Assembly (NCBI RefSeq): GCF_002929295.1
Contig: NZ_PJIM01000002.1
Span: 640,191 to 704,190 of the forward strand
Direction: 5' to 3'
Length of the DNA stretch: 64,000 nt
Source: Arthrobacter sp. SX1312
Lineage (GTDB): Bacteria; Actinomycetota; Actinomycetes; Actinomycetales; Micrococcaceae
A program made the position numbers and the translations under genes. Below the pieces are notes generated by a model. The model saw only the letters and a list, made by a program, of their open reading frames with translations. It had not been told where the DNA came from and ran no database searches. Shown piece after piece: positions 15,896-24,986 of the stretch (positions within the stretch are counted from its first letter, which is position 1; every line of letters starts with the position of its first letter).

Positions 15896-17095
15896 TCAGG
15901 TTATCCAGGTTCCTTGTCGGAGGACTCGCGTAACTCTGAGGTCGCTGCTGAGGACGACGGCGTCGGCGTTCAGGCCCGCTGCCAGACGGCCGATGTACTT
16001 GCTCAGCCCGTGGGTGCGCGCGGGTATGACGGTGGCGGAGCGGATGGCGTGGTCGAAGGGAACTCCTGCCTGGACGGTGTTTCGGAAGATGTCCTGCATA
16101 AAGGCGGTTCCTCCTGCGATTGCGTTGGATGAGCTGAGAGTGGCTGCGGCTTCGGTGACGTGCACTGTCGCAGGTCCTAGTTTGTAGGTTCCGTCGTCGA
16201 GGCCTGCGGCGGCCATGGAGTCCGTGACTAGTGTGATGTTGTCGGGCCCGACCAGTTCGAACACGGATTCGACCGTGTAGGGATCCAGGTGCAGGGTGTC
16301 CGCAATCAGCTCGATAACGGCTTCACCGCGGGCTGCCGCACGGAGACAGGCCATTACGGGGCCGGGTGATCGGTGGTGGATGGTGGGCATGCCGTTGAAT
16401 AAGTGGGTAACGGTCGGCACTGCTGCGGGGGTGGCCGTGGCAGCCATTCGTCGTCGTGCATGTGCCAAGGAAGTTTCAGTGGTCGGCGCATCAGCATTTG
16501 TGTGGCCGAGTGAGGGTATGACGCCTCGGCTCACCAGGAATTCGACGAGAGCATCGGCTCCTTCCAGTTCCGGCGCGTAGGTCATGGCGAGGATGGTTTC
16601 GCCGGAGGCCTGGATGAGCTGCGCGGTCAGCTCAAGGTCGGGAAGTGACAGCCACCGTGGATCTTGTGCCCCGCAGCGCGCGTGGGAGAGGAACGGGCCT
16701 TCGAGGTGTATACCTGCCACGGCCTCATCGGCGGCCAATGCGCCGAGGAGGGCGGCGGCGTCGAGCATGTCGTCTTTGTGGGCCGTGACGAGGCTGGCGA
16801 CCACCGTGGTGGTGCCATGTTCGTGGAGCTTGATCAGGGCCTGCCGAATCGATGCCTCCGATGATGTGGAGAAGTCCGCGCCGAAGGCGCCATGGCAGTG
16901 GGTGTCGATGAATCCGGGGACGAGGATCTCCTCGGGTCCCAGCACCATCGGTGCGGGCCAACTCTCTGCATCGAAATGCTCCCGTGCCCCCGCGTACTCG
17001 ATGTGCCCATCTTTGATGGCTACCGCGCCCTCTGGGTGCTCGCTGAGTCCCGTGTGGACTCGTCCGAGAATCATTTGGCGCTGTGTGTGGGTCAT
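15896..17095 (-). CDS. nagA: N-acetylglucosamine-6-phosphate deacetylase
   Basis: A 399-residue amidohydrolase that removes acetate from GlcNAc-6-phosphate. It has the metal motif GFIDTHCHGAFG, the conserved IHLEGPFLS with metal-binding Glu, SLGHTNA, THLFNGM (His-Asn substrate contact), IADTLHLDP and the catalytic Asp in LVTDSMAAAG. The start follows AGGAAAG and overlaps the ROK kinase stop by four bases (ATGA). It is the last gene of the amino-sugar operon, feeding glucosamine-6-phosphate to NagB. Confidence 0.96.
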   Translation of the reverse strand: MTHTQRQMILGRVHTGLSEHPEGAVAIKDGHIEYAGAREHFDAESWPAPMVLGPEEILVPGFIDTHCHGAFGADFSTSSEASIRQALIKLHEHGTTTVVASLVTAHKDDMLDAAALLGALAADEAVAGIHLEGPFLSHARCGAQDPRWLSLPDLELTAQLIQASGETILAMTYAPELEGADALVEFLVSRGVIPSLGHTNADAPTTETSLAHARRRMAATATPAAVPTVTHLFNGMPTIHHRSPGPVMACLRAAARGEAVIELIADTLHLDPYTVESVFELVGPDNITLVTDSMAAAGLDDGTYKLGPATVHVTEAAATLSSSNAIAGGTAFMQDIFRNTVQAGVPFDHAIRSATVIPARTHGLSKYIGRLAAGLNADAVVLSSDLRVTRVLRQGTWIT

Positions 17096-18039
17096 GAACT
17101 TTCCTGGCCGGTATGGGTCGAGTTGGATCGAGCGGCGCTGCCGAGTAGTGCGGCGCCGAGGAGCCCGGCCCGAGGACCGGCGCGGGAGGCGCTGATCGCC
17201 GGCGGGTCGCGCCACCGCAGCAGGCTTTCGACCTTCTCGCGGAGGGGGTCCAGTAGTACGGATCCTGCGGCGCCCAGGCCTCCTCCTATGATGATTTCCT
17301 CCGGATCGAGTGTTGCTGTCAGGGTCGTGATTCCCGTGGCGAGGCTGTTGACGGCGTCGGCCCACACTTCATTGGCGAGTCCGTCCTTGCCCACCACCCC
17401 GGCGACGTCCGCAGCGCTCTCGGCGTTGCCTCCGCCCGCGATGTACCTTGCCAGGACGGCGCCGGCGGAGGCGTACGCCTCCAGGCACCCGAACTGCCCG
17501 CAGGAGCAGGGTCGACCGTTGGGAACGGTGGGGATGTGCCCCAGTTCGCCGGCCTGTCCGCGTGCTCCGGCCACTGTTTTTCCGGCGACGACGACGGCGG
17601 CGGAGACGCCGGTGCCGATGGGAATGAACACGAAGTTCCGCAGTGCCGGGCGCGCAGCCATTTCTGCGCGTGCTGCTGTGCGGGCGTCGTGATCGATCAG
17701 TGTCGGGACGCCGAAGCGTGTTTCGAGGAGTTGCCCCAGGGGCAGGTTGGTCCATCCGAGATTCGCGGCGTACCGCACCATTCCGGCTCGTCTGTCCACG
17801 AGGCCAGGAGTTCCTACCCCGATGGCGGTGGGCTCGTGGCCGAGCGCACGCGCGGTCCCCGCGAGTGCAGAGAGCACCGCGAGGACCGCGTCGAAAGCGC
17901 CCGAGGACTTTTCGAAGGTTGGGACAGTGCTCCCCGGAGGTACCTCGTTACCATCGACGAAGACGGAGCCCTTGACTGTGGTTCCACCGATATCGATTGC
18001 CAGTACAACCTCTGGCACCGTGCACTGCCCTGATGTCAT
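17092..18039 (-). CDS. ROK-family sugar kinase, probably GlcNAc/glucose kinase
   Basis: A 315-residue ROK protein: phosphate-binding DIGGTTVKGSV, catalytic Asp in IDHDARTAARAE, GTGVSAAVVVAGKTVAGARGQAGELGHI and the zinc-binding CSCGQFGCLEAYAS. No DNA-binding domain precedes it, so it is a kinase rather than a repressor. In this operon it most likely phosphorylates imported N-acetylglucosamine, or another hexose released by the hydrolase, before NagA acts. It is coupled to nagA by a four-base overlap. Confidence 0.93.
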   Translation of the reverse strand: MTSGQCTVPEVVLAIDIGGTTVKGSVFVDGNEVPPGSTVPTFEKSSGAFDAVLAVLSALAGTARALGHEPTAIGVGTPGLVDRRAGMVRYAANLGWTNLPLGQLLETRFGVPTLIDHDARTAARAEMAARPALRNFVFIPIGTGVSAAVVVAGKTVAGARGQAGELGHIPTVPNGRPCSCGQFGCLEAYASAGAVLARYIAGGGNAESAADVAGVVGKDGLANEVWADAVNSLATGITTLTATLDPEEIIIGGGLGAAGSVLLDPLREKVESLLRWRDPPAISASRAGPRAGLLGAALLGSAARSNSTHTGQESS

Positions 18040-18051
18040 GTCTGGTTGCCG

Positions 18052-18957
18052 CTACTTCACTTTGCCGTTGGGGGTCTTGGTGATCGACAACTCGGCGACG
18101 ATGGGCAGGTGATCCGACGCCGTGGTGTGGATGACCTTCGCGGACGTTGCTGTGGCGCCCCGACCGGTCAGGATGTAGTCGATGCGCAGGCTGGGGTTCT
18201 CAACGGAACCGCTGCCGGGGAGGCCCTCGAGGTCGGGTCCGAAGGTGTAGTCCTCGTTCTGCCCGAGGGCCGCGAAGGTGTCGGTGAAGACCGAGAAGAG
18301 GGGCTGCAGCTCGGGAGCGTCCGGGGTCGCGTTGAGGTCGCCGACGATGACTGCGGGGCGCTTGCTGGTGCCGGTGATGTCGATGATCTCCTGGACCTGC
18401 AGTGCGCGCTGTTCCTCGCGCTGGAAGTCCAGGTGTGTGCTGTAGAAGGCGATGTGGTTGCCGCGGACGTTGACCACGGCTTCGAGGAGGCCGCGCTGCT
18501 CCGTGGGCTGCTCCTCGTACGCGATGTTCGTCAGCAGGTGGTTTTCCGAGGAGATGATGGGGTATTCGCTCAGGATCGCGGTGCCGTACTGGCGATTGTC
18601 CGTATCACCGGGCAGTGGTGGCTCGTCCAGGTTCGCCCCGTAGACGACGTGCATGTCGAGTCGCTCCGCGAGCCATTCGGCTTCGTCGAGGAAGTCGCTG
18701 CGTGCGCCCCAGTGGTTGTCGACCTCCTGCAGGCCGATGATTTCAGCGCCGGAATCTTCAATGACGGAGGCGGTGCGTTCGATGTCGAAGACGTTGTCGC
18801 CGTCGGCGCCGTAGTGAATGTTGAAGGACATCACTGTCACGTCGGTGGTCTTCTGCGAGCCCTTCCCTGGTGCAGCGAGGGCTGGTCCTGCGCCGAGCAC
18901 GGCGCCGCTGGCGATGAGCGCGGCGATCGATGCTGTTGCGATCTGTCGTCTGAACAT
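18052..18957 (-). CDS. Secreted endonuclease/exonuclease/phosphatase-family protein
   Basis: A 301-residue protein with a Sec signal peptide ending in ALAAPG and a complete EEP fold: MSFNIHYG, GLQEVD, YGTAILSEYPI, FYSTHLDF, VIVGDLNATPD and the final SDHLPIVAEL. These residues bind Mg and cleave phosphodiester or phosphomonoester bonds. Its target outside the cell is not known; DNA, lipid or sugar phosphate are all possible. Its place inside an amino-sugar uptake operon suggests a role in releasing nutrients. Confidence 0.9.
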   Translation of the reverse strand: MFRRQIATASIAALIASGAVLGAGPALAAPGKGSQKTTDVTVMSFNIHYGADGDNVFDIERTASVIEDSGAEIIGLQEVDNHWGARSDFLDEAEWLAERLDMHVVYGANLDEPPLPGDTDNRQYGTAILSEYPIISSENHLLTNIAYEEQPTEQRGLLEAVVNVRGNHIAFYSTHLDFQREEQRALQVQEIIDITGTSKRPAVIVGDLNATPDAPELQPLFSVFTDTFAALGQNEDYTFGPDLEGLPGSGSVENPSLRIDYILTGRGATATSAKVIHTTASDHLPIVAELSITKTPNGKVK

Positions 18958-18988
18958 GATGGTTTCTCCTTTTGGGTGTGGTGCGCGG

Positions 18989-19945
18989 TCACATGCTGGT
19001 GGTTGGTACGGGGAAGAGCGCCTCTCCGGCGAGGATGTCCGCCAGCGGAACGGGGCTAGCGATCTCCCCTACGAAGCGTCCGTCCACGCTGTTCTGGAAG
19101 CCGAAGACGACCCATTCGCCGTCGCGTTTCTTGAACAGCTGGGCGGCGTAAACGCCTGGGAGGAAGAAACTCGAGCTGCCGGTGAGGTCCCAGGGACCTA
19201 CAAGGCTCTCGCCCCGGGCGATCCATGTGCCGGTGCTGGCGGTGTTGAACGTTATGCCGGGCGCTTTGTCCGGGAGGCATGAGAAGAGCAGTACTGCTTC
19301 GTCATGGACTTCTCGTGACTGGATCACTTCCATCTCTCCGAAGCCGGCAGGAGAGGATAGCGGCGGGTGTGTCTCCCAATGCGTAAGGTCCGCGCTGACG
19401 GCGTGCCCGACGACAGCACGCTGGTCGGGGTCCCCGGTGCGGCTGCGGGCGGTGATGACCATCTGCCACAACTGCGTTTCCTCGTCGAAGAAGACGAACG
19501 GATCCCGCCACGCCTCATCCGGCCAGGTTCCCTCACCCAACTTCTCGTACCACCGGGGGTCTGCCTCGAGCGCCGGCATCTCGGATCGGGTCCAAGTGAT
19601 CAGGTCATCGGACACGGCGGAACCGATGCGCTGTTGCAGCCCGTTTTCACCGCGACTGACGCCGGTATAGAACAGGTGCCAAGTGCCATCCGGGCCTTGG
19701 ACGGTACAGCCGGTCCAGGTGGCCAGGTCATCCCATGCCGGTTCGTCGGCGGCGACGAGGGCGTCCGGCAGAAGAGTCCACTCCTCGAGGTCCGGGGACA
19801 CGGCGTGACCGATCGAGGCCCGGAAGTGACGCCTGGTGGGATCGATCAGTGCCCTGCTCGCTCTGAGGAAGAACAGGTGATAGTTCTCCCCGTCGTCGGC
19901 AAGCCAGCTGTCCCACACCCATTGGTCGGGCAGCCGGAATGTCAT
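18989..19945 (-). CDS. Beta-propeller glycoside hydrolase, clan GH-J/GH43-like
   Basis: A 318-residue protein without a signal peptide, built of repeated YHLFF/WHLFYTG blades. The likely catalytic carboxylates are Asp in WVWDSW at the N-terminus, Asp in EAWRDPFVFFD (the RDP motif of GH32/68) and Glu in FGEMEVIQS. The substrate is not clear; a cytoplasmic enzyme acting on an imported oligosaccharide fits the context. Its start overlaps the nagB stop by four bases, so it belongs to the nag operon. Confidence 0.85.
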   Translation of the reverse strand: MTFRLPDQWVWDSWLADDGENYHLFFLRASRALIDPTRRHFRASIGHAVSPDLEEWTLLPDALVAADEPAWDDLATWTGCTVQGPDGTWHLFYTGVSRGENGLQQRIGSAVSDDLITWTRSEMPALEADPRWYEKLGEGTWPDEAWRDPFVFFDEETQLWQMVITARSRTGDPDQRAVVGHAVSADLTHWETHPPLSSPAGFGEMEVIQSREVHDEAVLLFSCLPDKAPGITFNTASTGTWIARGESLVGPWDLTGSSSFFLPGVYAAQLFKKRDGEWVVFGFQNSVDGRFVGEIASPVPLADILAGEALFPVPTTSM

Positions 19946-20730
19946 TGACCCTCCCCGATGAGGAGCGGTTTGGCGTCGGTCACGAAGCGGTAGTAGTCGG
20001 TCAGCGTCAGCTGTGAAGCGGCGTCTTCATCCAGCAGGACCGTCACGCGCGGGTGGAATTGGAGCAGGGAAGCCGGGCACATGCTTGCCACGGGGCCTTC
20101 GATGGCGGCGGCGACCGCCTCCGCCTTCGATGGTCCCTGTGCCACCAGGAGTATTTCCTGCGCGTCCATGATGGTTCCGAGTCCCTGCGTGATGCAGTGC
20201 GTGGGCACGGCATCGCCCGATGAGAAGAACCGTGCGTTGTCCCTGCGCGTCTGCGCGGATAGGGCCTTGATGCGCGTGCGGGAGGCCAGGGACGATATCG
20301 GCTCGTTAAAACCGATATGGCCGTTGGTTCCGATACCGAGAATCTGGAGGTCCACGCCTCCGGCCCCGGTCAGTGCCTGCTCGTAGTCCAGACATGCTTG
20401 GTGGATATCCACGGCACTTCCGTCGGGGATGTGCACGTTCGCCGGATCCAACCCCAGGGGTGTCGTCACCTCGTCGGCGACGACGACGGCGTAACTTGCC
20501 GGGTGCCCGTCGGGCAGGCCCACGTACTCGTCGAGTGCGAAACACCGCACTCGGTCGAGCGTGGCCTGTCCTTGTGCCCGCAGCAGGGCGAGCTCCCGAT
20601 AGGTTCCCAACGGCGATGACCCGGTGGCGATGCCGAGTACCATCTCCGGGTTGGCCGCTGCGCGCTGCGCGATGAGATTTGCGGCGTGGGAACCGACCGC
20701 TTCGGGGCCGGGCAGGATGATGACGTCCAC
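19942..20730 (-). CDS. nagB: Glucosamine-6-phosphate deaminase
   Basis: A 262-residue enzyme that isomerises and deaminates glucosamine-6-phosphate to fructose-6-phosphate. It has VDVIILPGPEAVG at the start, GIATGSSPLGTY, the catalytic CFALDEYVGL, and GIGTNGHIGFNEP with the ring-opening His. GTG at 20730 is preferred because GAAGGGAAAG lies just upstream and the family starts here; an ATG at 20757 gives a nine-residue extension. It follows the permease gene at 45 bases. Confidence 0.96.
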   Translation of the reverse strand: MDVIILPGPEAVGSHAANLIAQRAAANPEMVLGIATGSSPLGTYRELALLRAQGQATLDRVRCFALDEYVGLPDGHPASYAVVVADEVTTPLGLDPANVHIPDGSAVDIHQACLDYEQALTGAGGVDLQILGIGTNGHIGFNEPISSLASRTRIKALSAQTRRDNARFFSSGDAVPTHCITQGLGTIMDAQEILLVAQGPSKAEAVAAAIEGPVASMCPASLLQFHPRVTVLLDEDAASQLTLTDYYRFVTDAKPLLIGEGQ

Positions 20731-20775
20731 GATCTTTCCCTTCTGGTGGGTGAACAACGTGAGGAGAGGAGGTGC

Positions 20776-21645
20776 CTAGCCCTTGACGGCTGAACTGGCC
20801 ACGCCTTCGATGAACCAGCGCTGGAACACAAGGAACACCACGATGACCGGTACGACGAGGAGGACACCGAAAGCCATGACCTGGCCCCACGCGGGGGGCA
20901 GTTGCCCGGCGAAGACGCTGATCTGCAGCGGCAGCGGTCGCAGGTTCGGGTCGGAGATCATGAGCACCGGCCAAAGGAAGGACCCCCACTGTGTGAGGAA
21001 GGTGAGGATCGCTACCGATGCGTAGGCGGGTTTACTCATGGGGGCGATGATTCGCCAGAAGATACGCCAGGGCCCCGCCCCGTCCATCCGGGCTGCCTCG
21101 TCGATGCTCTGCGGTATGCCGGAGAAGAAGGAGTAGAAAAGGAAGATGGACAAAGCGTTGCCGATGAACGGCACGATCTGGATCCATAGCGTGTTGCGGG
21201 CGTCGTTGTAGAGGTAGAACATCGGGACGGCGACCGCTTCGAAGGGCACGATCAGCAGGAGCAGGATGGCGAGGAGTGCGACTCCTCGACCGCGCCAGGA
21301 CAGTCGGGAGAGCGCGAACGCTGCCATCGAGTTCACGACGAGTCCCAGCCCGACGACGGCGACGGTCACGGTGAATGAGACGGCGAAGAACCGCCACAGA
21401 TGCCCGGTGCTGTCCGAGGAGAGGCTGGAGGCCACACCCGAGTAGTTGTGCAGTCCCCACTGCGTCACATCGAAGACCGCAAAGCCGGCGAGGGTGTCGT
21501 TTGCAGGGGCGAGTGACGCCGCGATCATGTAGGCGACGGGGGCGAGGAAGAGCAGGCCGGTGATAATCAGAACGGCGTAGTGCGGGATGCGGGACGTCAA
21601 TTCGCGTTTGCTGATTTTCTGCGACGGCGCGACGGGCTGGGCCAT
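20776..21645 (-). CDS. Sugar ABC transporter permease (MalG-type)
   Basis: A 289-residue membrane protein with six helices and the EAA loop (EAARMDGAGPWRIFWRIIAPMSKP) of carbohydrate importers. It pairs with the permease immediately upstream (one base between stop and start). No ATP-binding gene is in the operon, so a shared MsiK-type ATPase elsewhere is expected, as is usual for actinobacterial sugar importers. The likely cargo is GlcNAc or chito-oligosaccharide. Confidence 0.94.
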   Translation of the reverse strand: MAQPVAPSQKISKRELTSRIPHYAVLIITGLLFLAPVAYMIAASLAPANDTLAGFAVFDVTQWGLHNYSGVASSLSSDSTGHLWRFFAVSFTVTVAVVGLGLVVNSMAAFALSRLSWRGRGVALLAILLLLIVPFEAVAVPMFYLYNDARNTLWIQIVPFIGNALSIFLFYSFFSGIPQSIDEAARMDGAGPWRIFWRIIAPMSKPAYASVAILTFLTQWGSFLWPVLMISDPNLRPLPLQISVFAGQLPPAWGQVMAFGVLLVVPVIVVFLVFQRWFIEGVASSAVKG

Positions 21646-21646
21646 C

Positions 21647-22612
21647 TCAGCTCTCCTTCTCGCGGGTTGCGCGGCGCTGGATCACGGACAGGATGACGAC
21701 GATGACGAAGAACACCACGGATATCGCGCTCGCGCGGCCAATGTTGTTCTCGTCGAAGGCTGCGGTAACGGCTTCGTACATGACGGTCCGGGTAGCTCCC
21801 TCGTTGAGTCCGCCGCCTGATTTCGCCAGGACGTAGATCTGGTCGAACACTCGCAGGGACAGGATCATCGTGTAGAGGGCGACGAATACCAGCGTGGTTT
21901 TGATGCCTGGCACGGTGACGTGGATGAAGCGGTGCCAGGCGTTGGCGCGATCGAGTTCGGCTGCTTCGTAGAGCTCGGCGGGAACCTGCTGCAATGCTGC
22001 GAGGAGGATGACCATCTGGAAGCCGCAACCCTGCCAGATGGACAGGACGATCACGGATGCCAGCGCGGTGGTTGCGGAGCCCAGCCAGTCCTGTGAGCCG
22101 AAGGCTCCTCCGGAGAAGAAGGACAAAGCCGAGTTGAGCAGTCCCTGGTCACCCCGGGCGAGGATCAGGCGCCAGATGATGGCGACCAGCGCGATCGGGA
22201 AGACGACCGGGAGGAAGTACAACGACCGGAAGACGCCGATCCCTGGAATGCTCTTTTTCACCAGCAATGCCAGGGAAAGCGCCAGGGCGGTCTGTACGGG
22301 TACGACGATCGCGGCGAAGATCAGGTTGTGCAGCAGTGCGCTGAGGAAGTCGCGGGAGACATCGGGGTCCGTCAGGATCCGCGCATACTGCGTGAGTCCC
22401 ATGAAGGTCGGTGCTCGGGGGTCTCCGAGCCGGACGTTGTAGAGCGAGAATCCGATCGCTGCCAGGAAAGGTACCGCGACGAAGAGGATCAGGAGCAGCA
22501 GGGCAGGCGTGGCCATCAAGGGACCGGCGAGGCTCGCCGACCTGTTTCGCCGTCTAGGTCGCTCGGTTGCCGTCGGCGCCTGAGGGGGTGTAAGGCCTGT
22601 TGTGGTAGCGAT
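21647..22612 (-). CDS. Sugar ABC transporter permease (MalF-type), unusual start
   Basis: A six-helix permease of about 321 residues with the EAA loop EAAELDRANAWHRFIHVTVPGIKT. The only strong ribosome site (GAGGAG, six bases away) points to an ATC codon at 22612, giving ATTTGLTPPQAP at the N-terminus. A GTG at 22654 lies inside a perfect hairpin and has no ribosome site; an ATG at 22516 would remove the cytoplasmic N-terminus. ATC as a start is rare, so a mutation or sequence error must be considered. Confidence 0.9.
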   Translation of the reverse strand: MATTTGLTPPQAPTATERPRRRNRSASLAGPLMATPALLLLILFVAVPFLAAIGFSLYNVRLGDPRAPTFMGLTQYARILTDPDVSRDFLSALLHNLIFAAIVVPVQTALALSLALLVKKSIPGIGVFRSLYFLPVVFPIALVAIIWRLILARGDQGLLNSALSFFSGGAFGSQDWLGSATTALASVIVLSIWQGCGFQMVILLAALQQVPAELYEAAELDRANAWHRFIHVTVPGIKTTLVFVALYTMILSLRVFDQIYVLAKSGGGLNEGATRTVMYEAVTAAFDENNIGRASAISVVFFVIVVILSVIQRRATREKES

Positions 22613-22631
22613 GGGAAACTCCTCTGACAGG

Positions 22632-22657
22632 GAGGTGGGGCCGATCGGCCCCACCTC
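22632..22657 (-). terminator. Intra-operon hairpin after the solute-binding gene
   Basis: A perfect 26-base palindrome (11-bp stem around GATC) begins eight bases after the solute-binding protein stop. There is no T-run. It most likely protects or partly ends the upstream message so that the binding protein is made in excess over the permeases. Confidence 0.65.
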
Positions 22658-22665
22658 ACGGCCGG

Positions 22666-23994
22666 TTAGTCGTTCTGGTAGCCGTTGTTGTCCGAGAAGT
22701 CGGAGTCGATGGCGCGGGCTGCAGAATCGAGTTCATCCTGCACGTCTGCCCCGCCCCAGATTGCCAGGAGGGCGCTGCCGAATGCACTGGTAACCGTCGG
22801 ATAGCCGGGAGTGACCGGCCTGGCGACGGCGACGCATTCCTGCGTGACGTTGTCCGAACCGCACGCCGATTCGAGGTTGGTCGCGAACAGTTCGAGCGGT
22901 TTGCCCGGCCCGTACAGCTCACTCTGCTCCAGTGCCGTGGTGCTGCCCGGTACTGCGGCATTCGCTTCGACCATCGCGGCGATGCTCTCGTCCCTGAGGA
23001 GGAAGTCCAGGAAGGATCCCGCGGCCTCCGTGTTGCCCTCGGCCGCAGGCGTAACGCCCCACTGCCAGGACCCATGACCGGCTTTCGTACCATTGCCGAA
23101 GTCGGGCAGTGGCATCAAAACAAGGTCCTCACCCAACGCTTCGCTGAACGTCGGATACATCCAGTTCCCGGTCCACGTCAGTGCGGTCTGCCCGTCTTGG
23201 AACGCACTACCGCTCGTGTTGGGGTCCGCGAACTCCCGCCACGACGCCCATTCCTTGAGCGCTTCCACATTCTCCGTGCTGTTGAGCACGCCGTCAGCCT
23301 TGCCATCCTTCATCAGGGTGCCACCGGCAGACCAGATGTCCGGCGAGGTTGTGAAAGTTCCCCACTCGGCAGCGAAGCCGTTGGCTTCCCCAAGATCGAT
23401 GGCCTTGCCGGACGGCGAAACCTCGGCCAGCTTCGCAAGGTTCGCGCGGAACTCGTCGACAGTCCACGCATCCTCCGCAGTGGTAGGCGCTTCGATGCCC
23501 GCCTCCGCGAGAAGTGCTTTATTGCCCCACAGACCTAGACCGACATCGAACAAGCCGACCGCGTAGGTCTCGTCGTTGTAGGTTCCGCTCTCCGTGACAC
23601 CGCTAATCCTGTTGTCGAGCACCTCGGACGAAACGACACCCTCGAGGGGAAGGAGCTTCCGGTCGTAGGCGAAGGACGCCATCGTAGGAGCATCCATCTC
23701 CATGACCTCGGGCAGCTCATCGACAGAGGTCGCCTGGATCGTGCTGGTGTAGTCCGCTTCCGGAATGAGCGTCAGGTTCGCGGTGACGTCGTCCTGCGAC
23801 GAGTTGAACTCATCGACGAGAGCCTCGAGTGCTTCCGCCTCTGCGGCTTGGCCGCTATGGGCCCACACATCGATCGTGCCGTCGGAGGAGTTATCGCCCC
23901 CCGACCCTCCCGAGCAAGCACTGAGCATGAGGGCTAGGGAAAGCCCCGCGCCGATCGTCACGACCGCGGGCCGGGACCTCCTAGATGCAGTCAT
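22666..23994 (-). CDS. Sugar ABC transporter substrate-binding lipoprotein
   Basis: A 442-residue family 1 solute-binding protein with a lipobox (LMLSACSGG) and typical landmarks: DGTIDVWAHSG, LVDEFNSSQ, GLFDVGLGLWGNKALLAEAG and GNWMYPTFSEALGEDLVLMPLPDFG. It captures a sugar outside the cell for the two permeases that follow. ATG 23994 is set by GGAAGGA eight bases upstream; the preceding GTG is an alternative. It is the first gene of the nag operon and faces the GntR gene across two operator-like sites. Confidence 0.95.
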   Translation of the reverse strand: MTASRRSRPAVVTIGAGLSLALMLSACSGGSGGDNSSDGTIDVWAHSGQAAEAEALEALVDEFNSSQDDVTANLTLIPEADYTSTIQATSVDELPEVMEMDAPTMASFAYDRKLLPLEGVVSSEVLDNRISGVTESGTYNDETYAVGLFDVGLGLWGNKALLAEAGIEAPTTAEDAWTVDEFRANLAKLAEVSPSGKAIDLGEANGFAAEWGTFTTSPDIWSAGGTLMKDGKADGVLNSTENVEALKEWASWREFADPNTSGSAFQDGQTALTWTGNWMYPTFSEALGEDLVLMPLPDFGNGTKAGHGSWQWGVTPAAEGNTEAAGSFLDFLLRDESIAAMVEANAAVPGSTTALEQSELYGPGKPLELFATNLESACGSDNVTQECVAVARPVTPGYPTVTSAFGSALLAIWGGADVQDELDSAARAIDSDFSDNNGYQND

Positions 23995-24047
23995 CACAAA
24001 AATTCCTTCCGGTCCGAGCGGGTAGGTAAGTCTTCAATTCCCCAATT

Positions 24048-24092
24048 TTGGACTAGACCAATGTTGAAGTCAATGGATTGGAGTAGACCAAT
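24048..24092. promoter_or_regulatory. Two dre-like operators of the DasR/NagR type
   Basis: TTGGACTAGACCAA (24048-24061) and ATTGGAGTAGACCAAT (24077-24092) both match the DasR consensus TGGTCTAGACCA closely. Their centres are 30 bp apart, about three helical turns. They lie between the sugar-uptake operon and the gntR gene, so the regulator probably controls both and responds to an amino-sugar phosphate. Confidence 0.85.
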
Positions 24093-24117
24093 ATCGAAGG
24101 AGCGGTACTATCGTCGG

Positions 24118-24831
24118 ATGACCACGTTGGCGTCTACTGCTCCGAAGTACTACACGGTGAAGGAAGACCTGCGCCGTTTGGCCGCTGAAGCCGGCCCCGG
24201 AGCGCCCATGCCGACCGAGCGAGCACTGGCCGCGCGCTATGAAACTTCTCGTACCACCGTTCGGCAGGCCATCTCTGAGCTCGTGGCCGAAGGCATGCTG
24301 AACCGCACGCAAGGGAAGGGAACGTTCGTTGCGCCATCGCGCCCCAGCTACCTTCGCCAGCTCACATCCTTCACCGCAGATGCGGAAGCCCAACACCTCA
24401 GAAGTGCATCGAACATACTAGGAATCGAGTCCGTCCTTGCCGACGCCGACCTGGCAGCGCAGCTTGGCGTTCCCGTCGAATCGGATCTCACGCGCGTCGC
24501 ACGCGTACGCCTTATCAACGGCGAGCCCATGGCGCATGAGGCGGCTTACCTCCCTAGAGTCATGCCCGAACTGCGGCGACAACTCGAGCAAGACGGTTCA
24601 CTCTATTCAGTGCTCAGCAGCCATTACGGTGTAGATATTGCTGAAGCCGAAGACACTGTGGGGACGATGGTCGCCGGCCCGGAGGATGTTCGCCTCCTCG
24701 CCATCGAGATGGGCGCCCCCCTGCTGCTCATCCATCGACGGGGCCTAAATGCCGAGGGAGTGCCAGTCGAGTGGACTCGGTCAGTATTCAGGGGAGACCG
24801 CTTCAAATTCTTCGCACGCACCCGCCGCTGA
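24118..24831 (+). CDS. GntR/UTRA-family regulator of the amino-sugar operon
   Basis: A 237-residue HutC-type regulator. The winged helix occupies residues 10-75 (YYTVKEDLRRLAAEA, PTERALAARYETSRTTVRQAISELVAEGMLNRTQGKGTFV), followed by a UTRA effector domain (LTRVARVRLINGEPMAHEAAYLP, PLLLIHRRGLNAEGVPVEWTRSVFRGDRFKF). DasR and NagR of this family sense GlcNAc-6-P or GlcN-6-P. The second ATG at 24118 is the likely start because the upstream frame covers the operators. It is transcribed away from the operon it probably represses. Confidence 0.93.
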   Translation: MTTLASTAPKYYTVKEDLRRLAAEAGPGAPMPTERALAARYETSRTTVRQAISELVAEGMLNRTQGKGTFVAPSRPSYLRQLTSFTADAEAQHLRSASNILGIESVLADADLAAQLGVPVESDLTRVARVRLINGEPMAHEAAYLPRVMPELRRQLEQDGSLYSVLSSHYGVDIAEAEDTVGTMVAGPEDVRLLAIEMGAPLLLIHRRGLNAEGVPVEWTRSVFRGDRFKFFARTRR

Positions 24832-24986
24832 CAAGACGCTGGGCATCCGGCAGATCCCTTTAGAGGAGCCCAGATCTGTCGACTAACGCCCTGTGTTCGG
24901 CACCCCGCCCACGTCGATCGGTCTGTCGATGTCTCCGCCTCGCGGTGGTGATGAATCCGAAGACTGTCTCGTGACCAACTTCGCTG

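Noticed and set aside
17096-17365. 90-residue N-terminal extension of NagA
   Set aside because: It overlaps the ROK kinase gene in another frame and lacks family similarity; ATG 17095 has a ribosome site.
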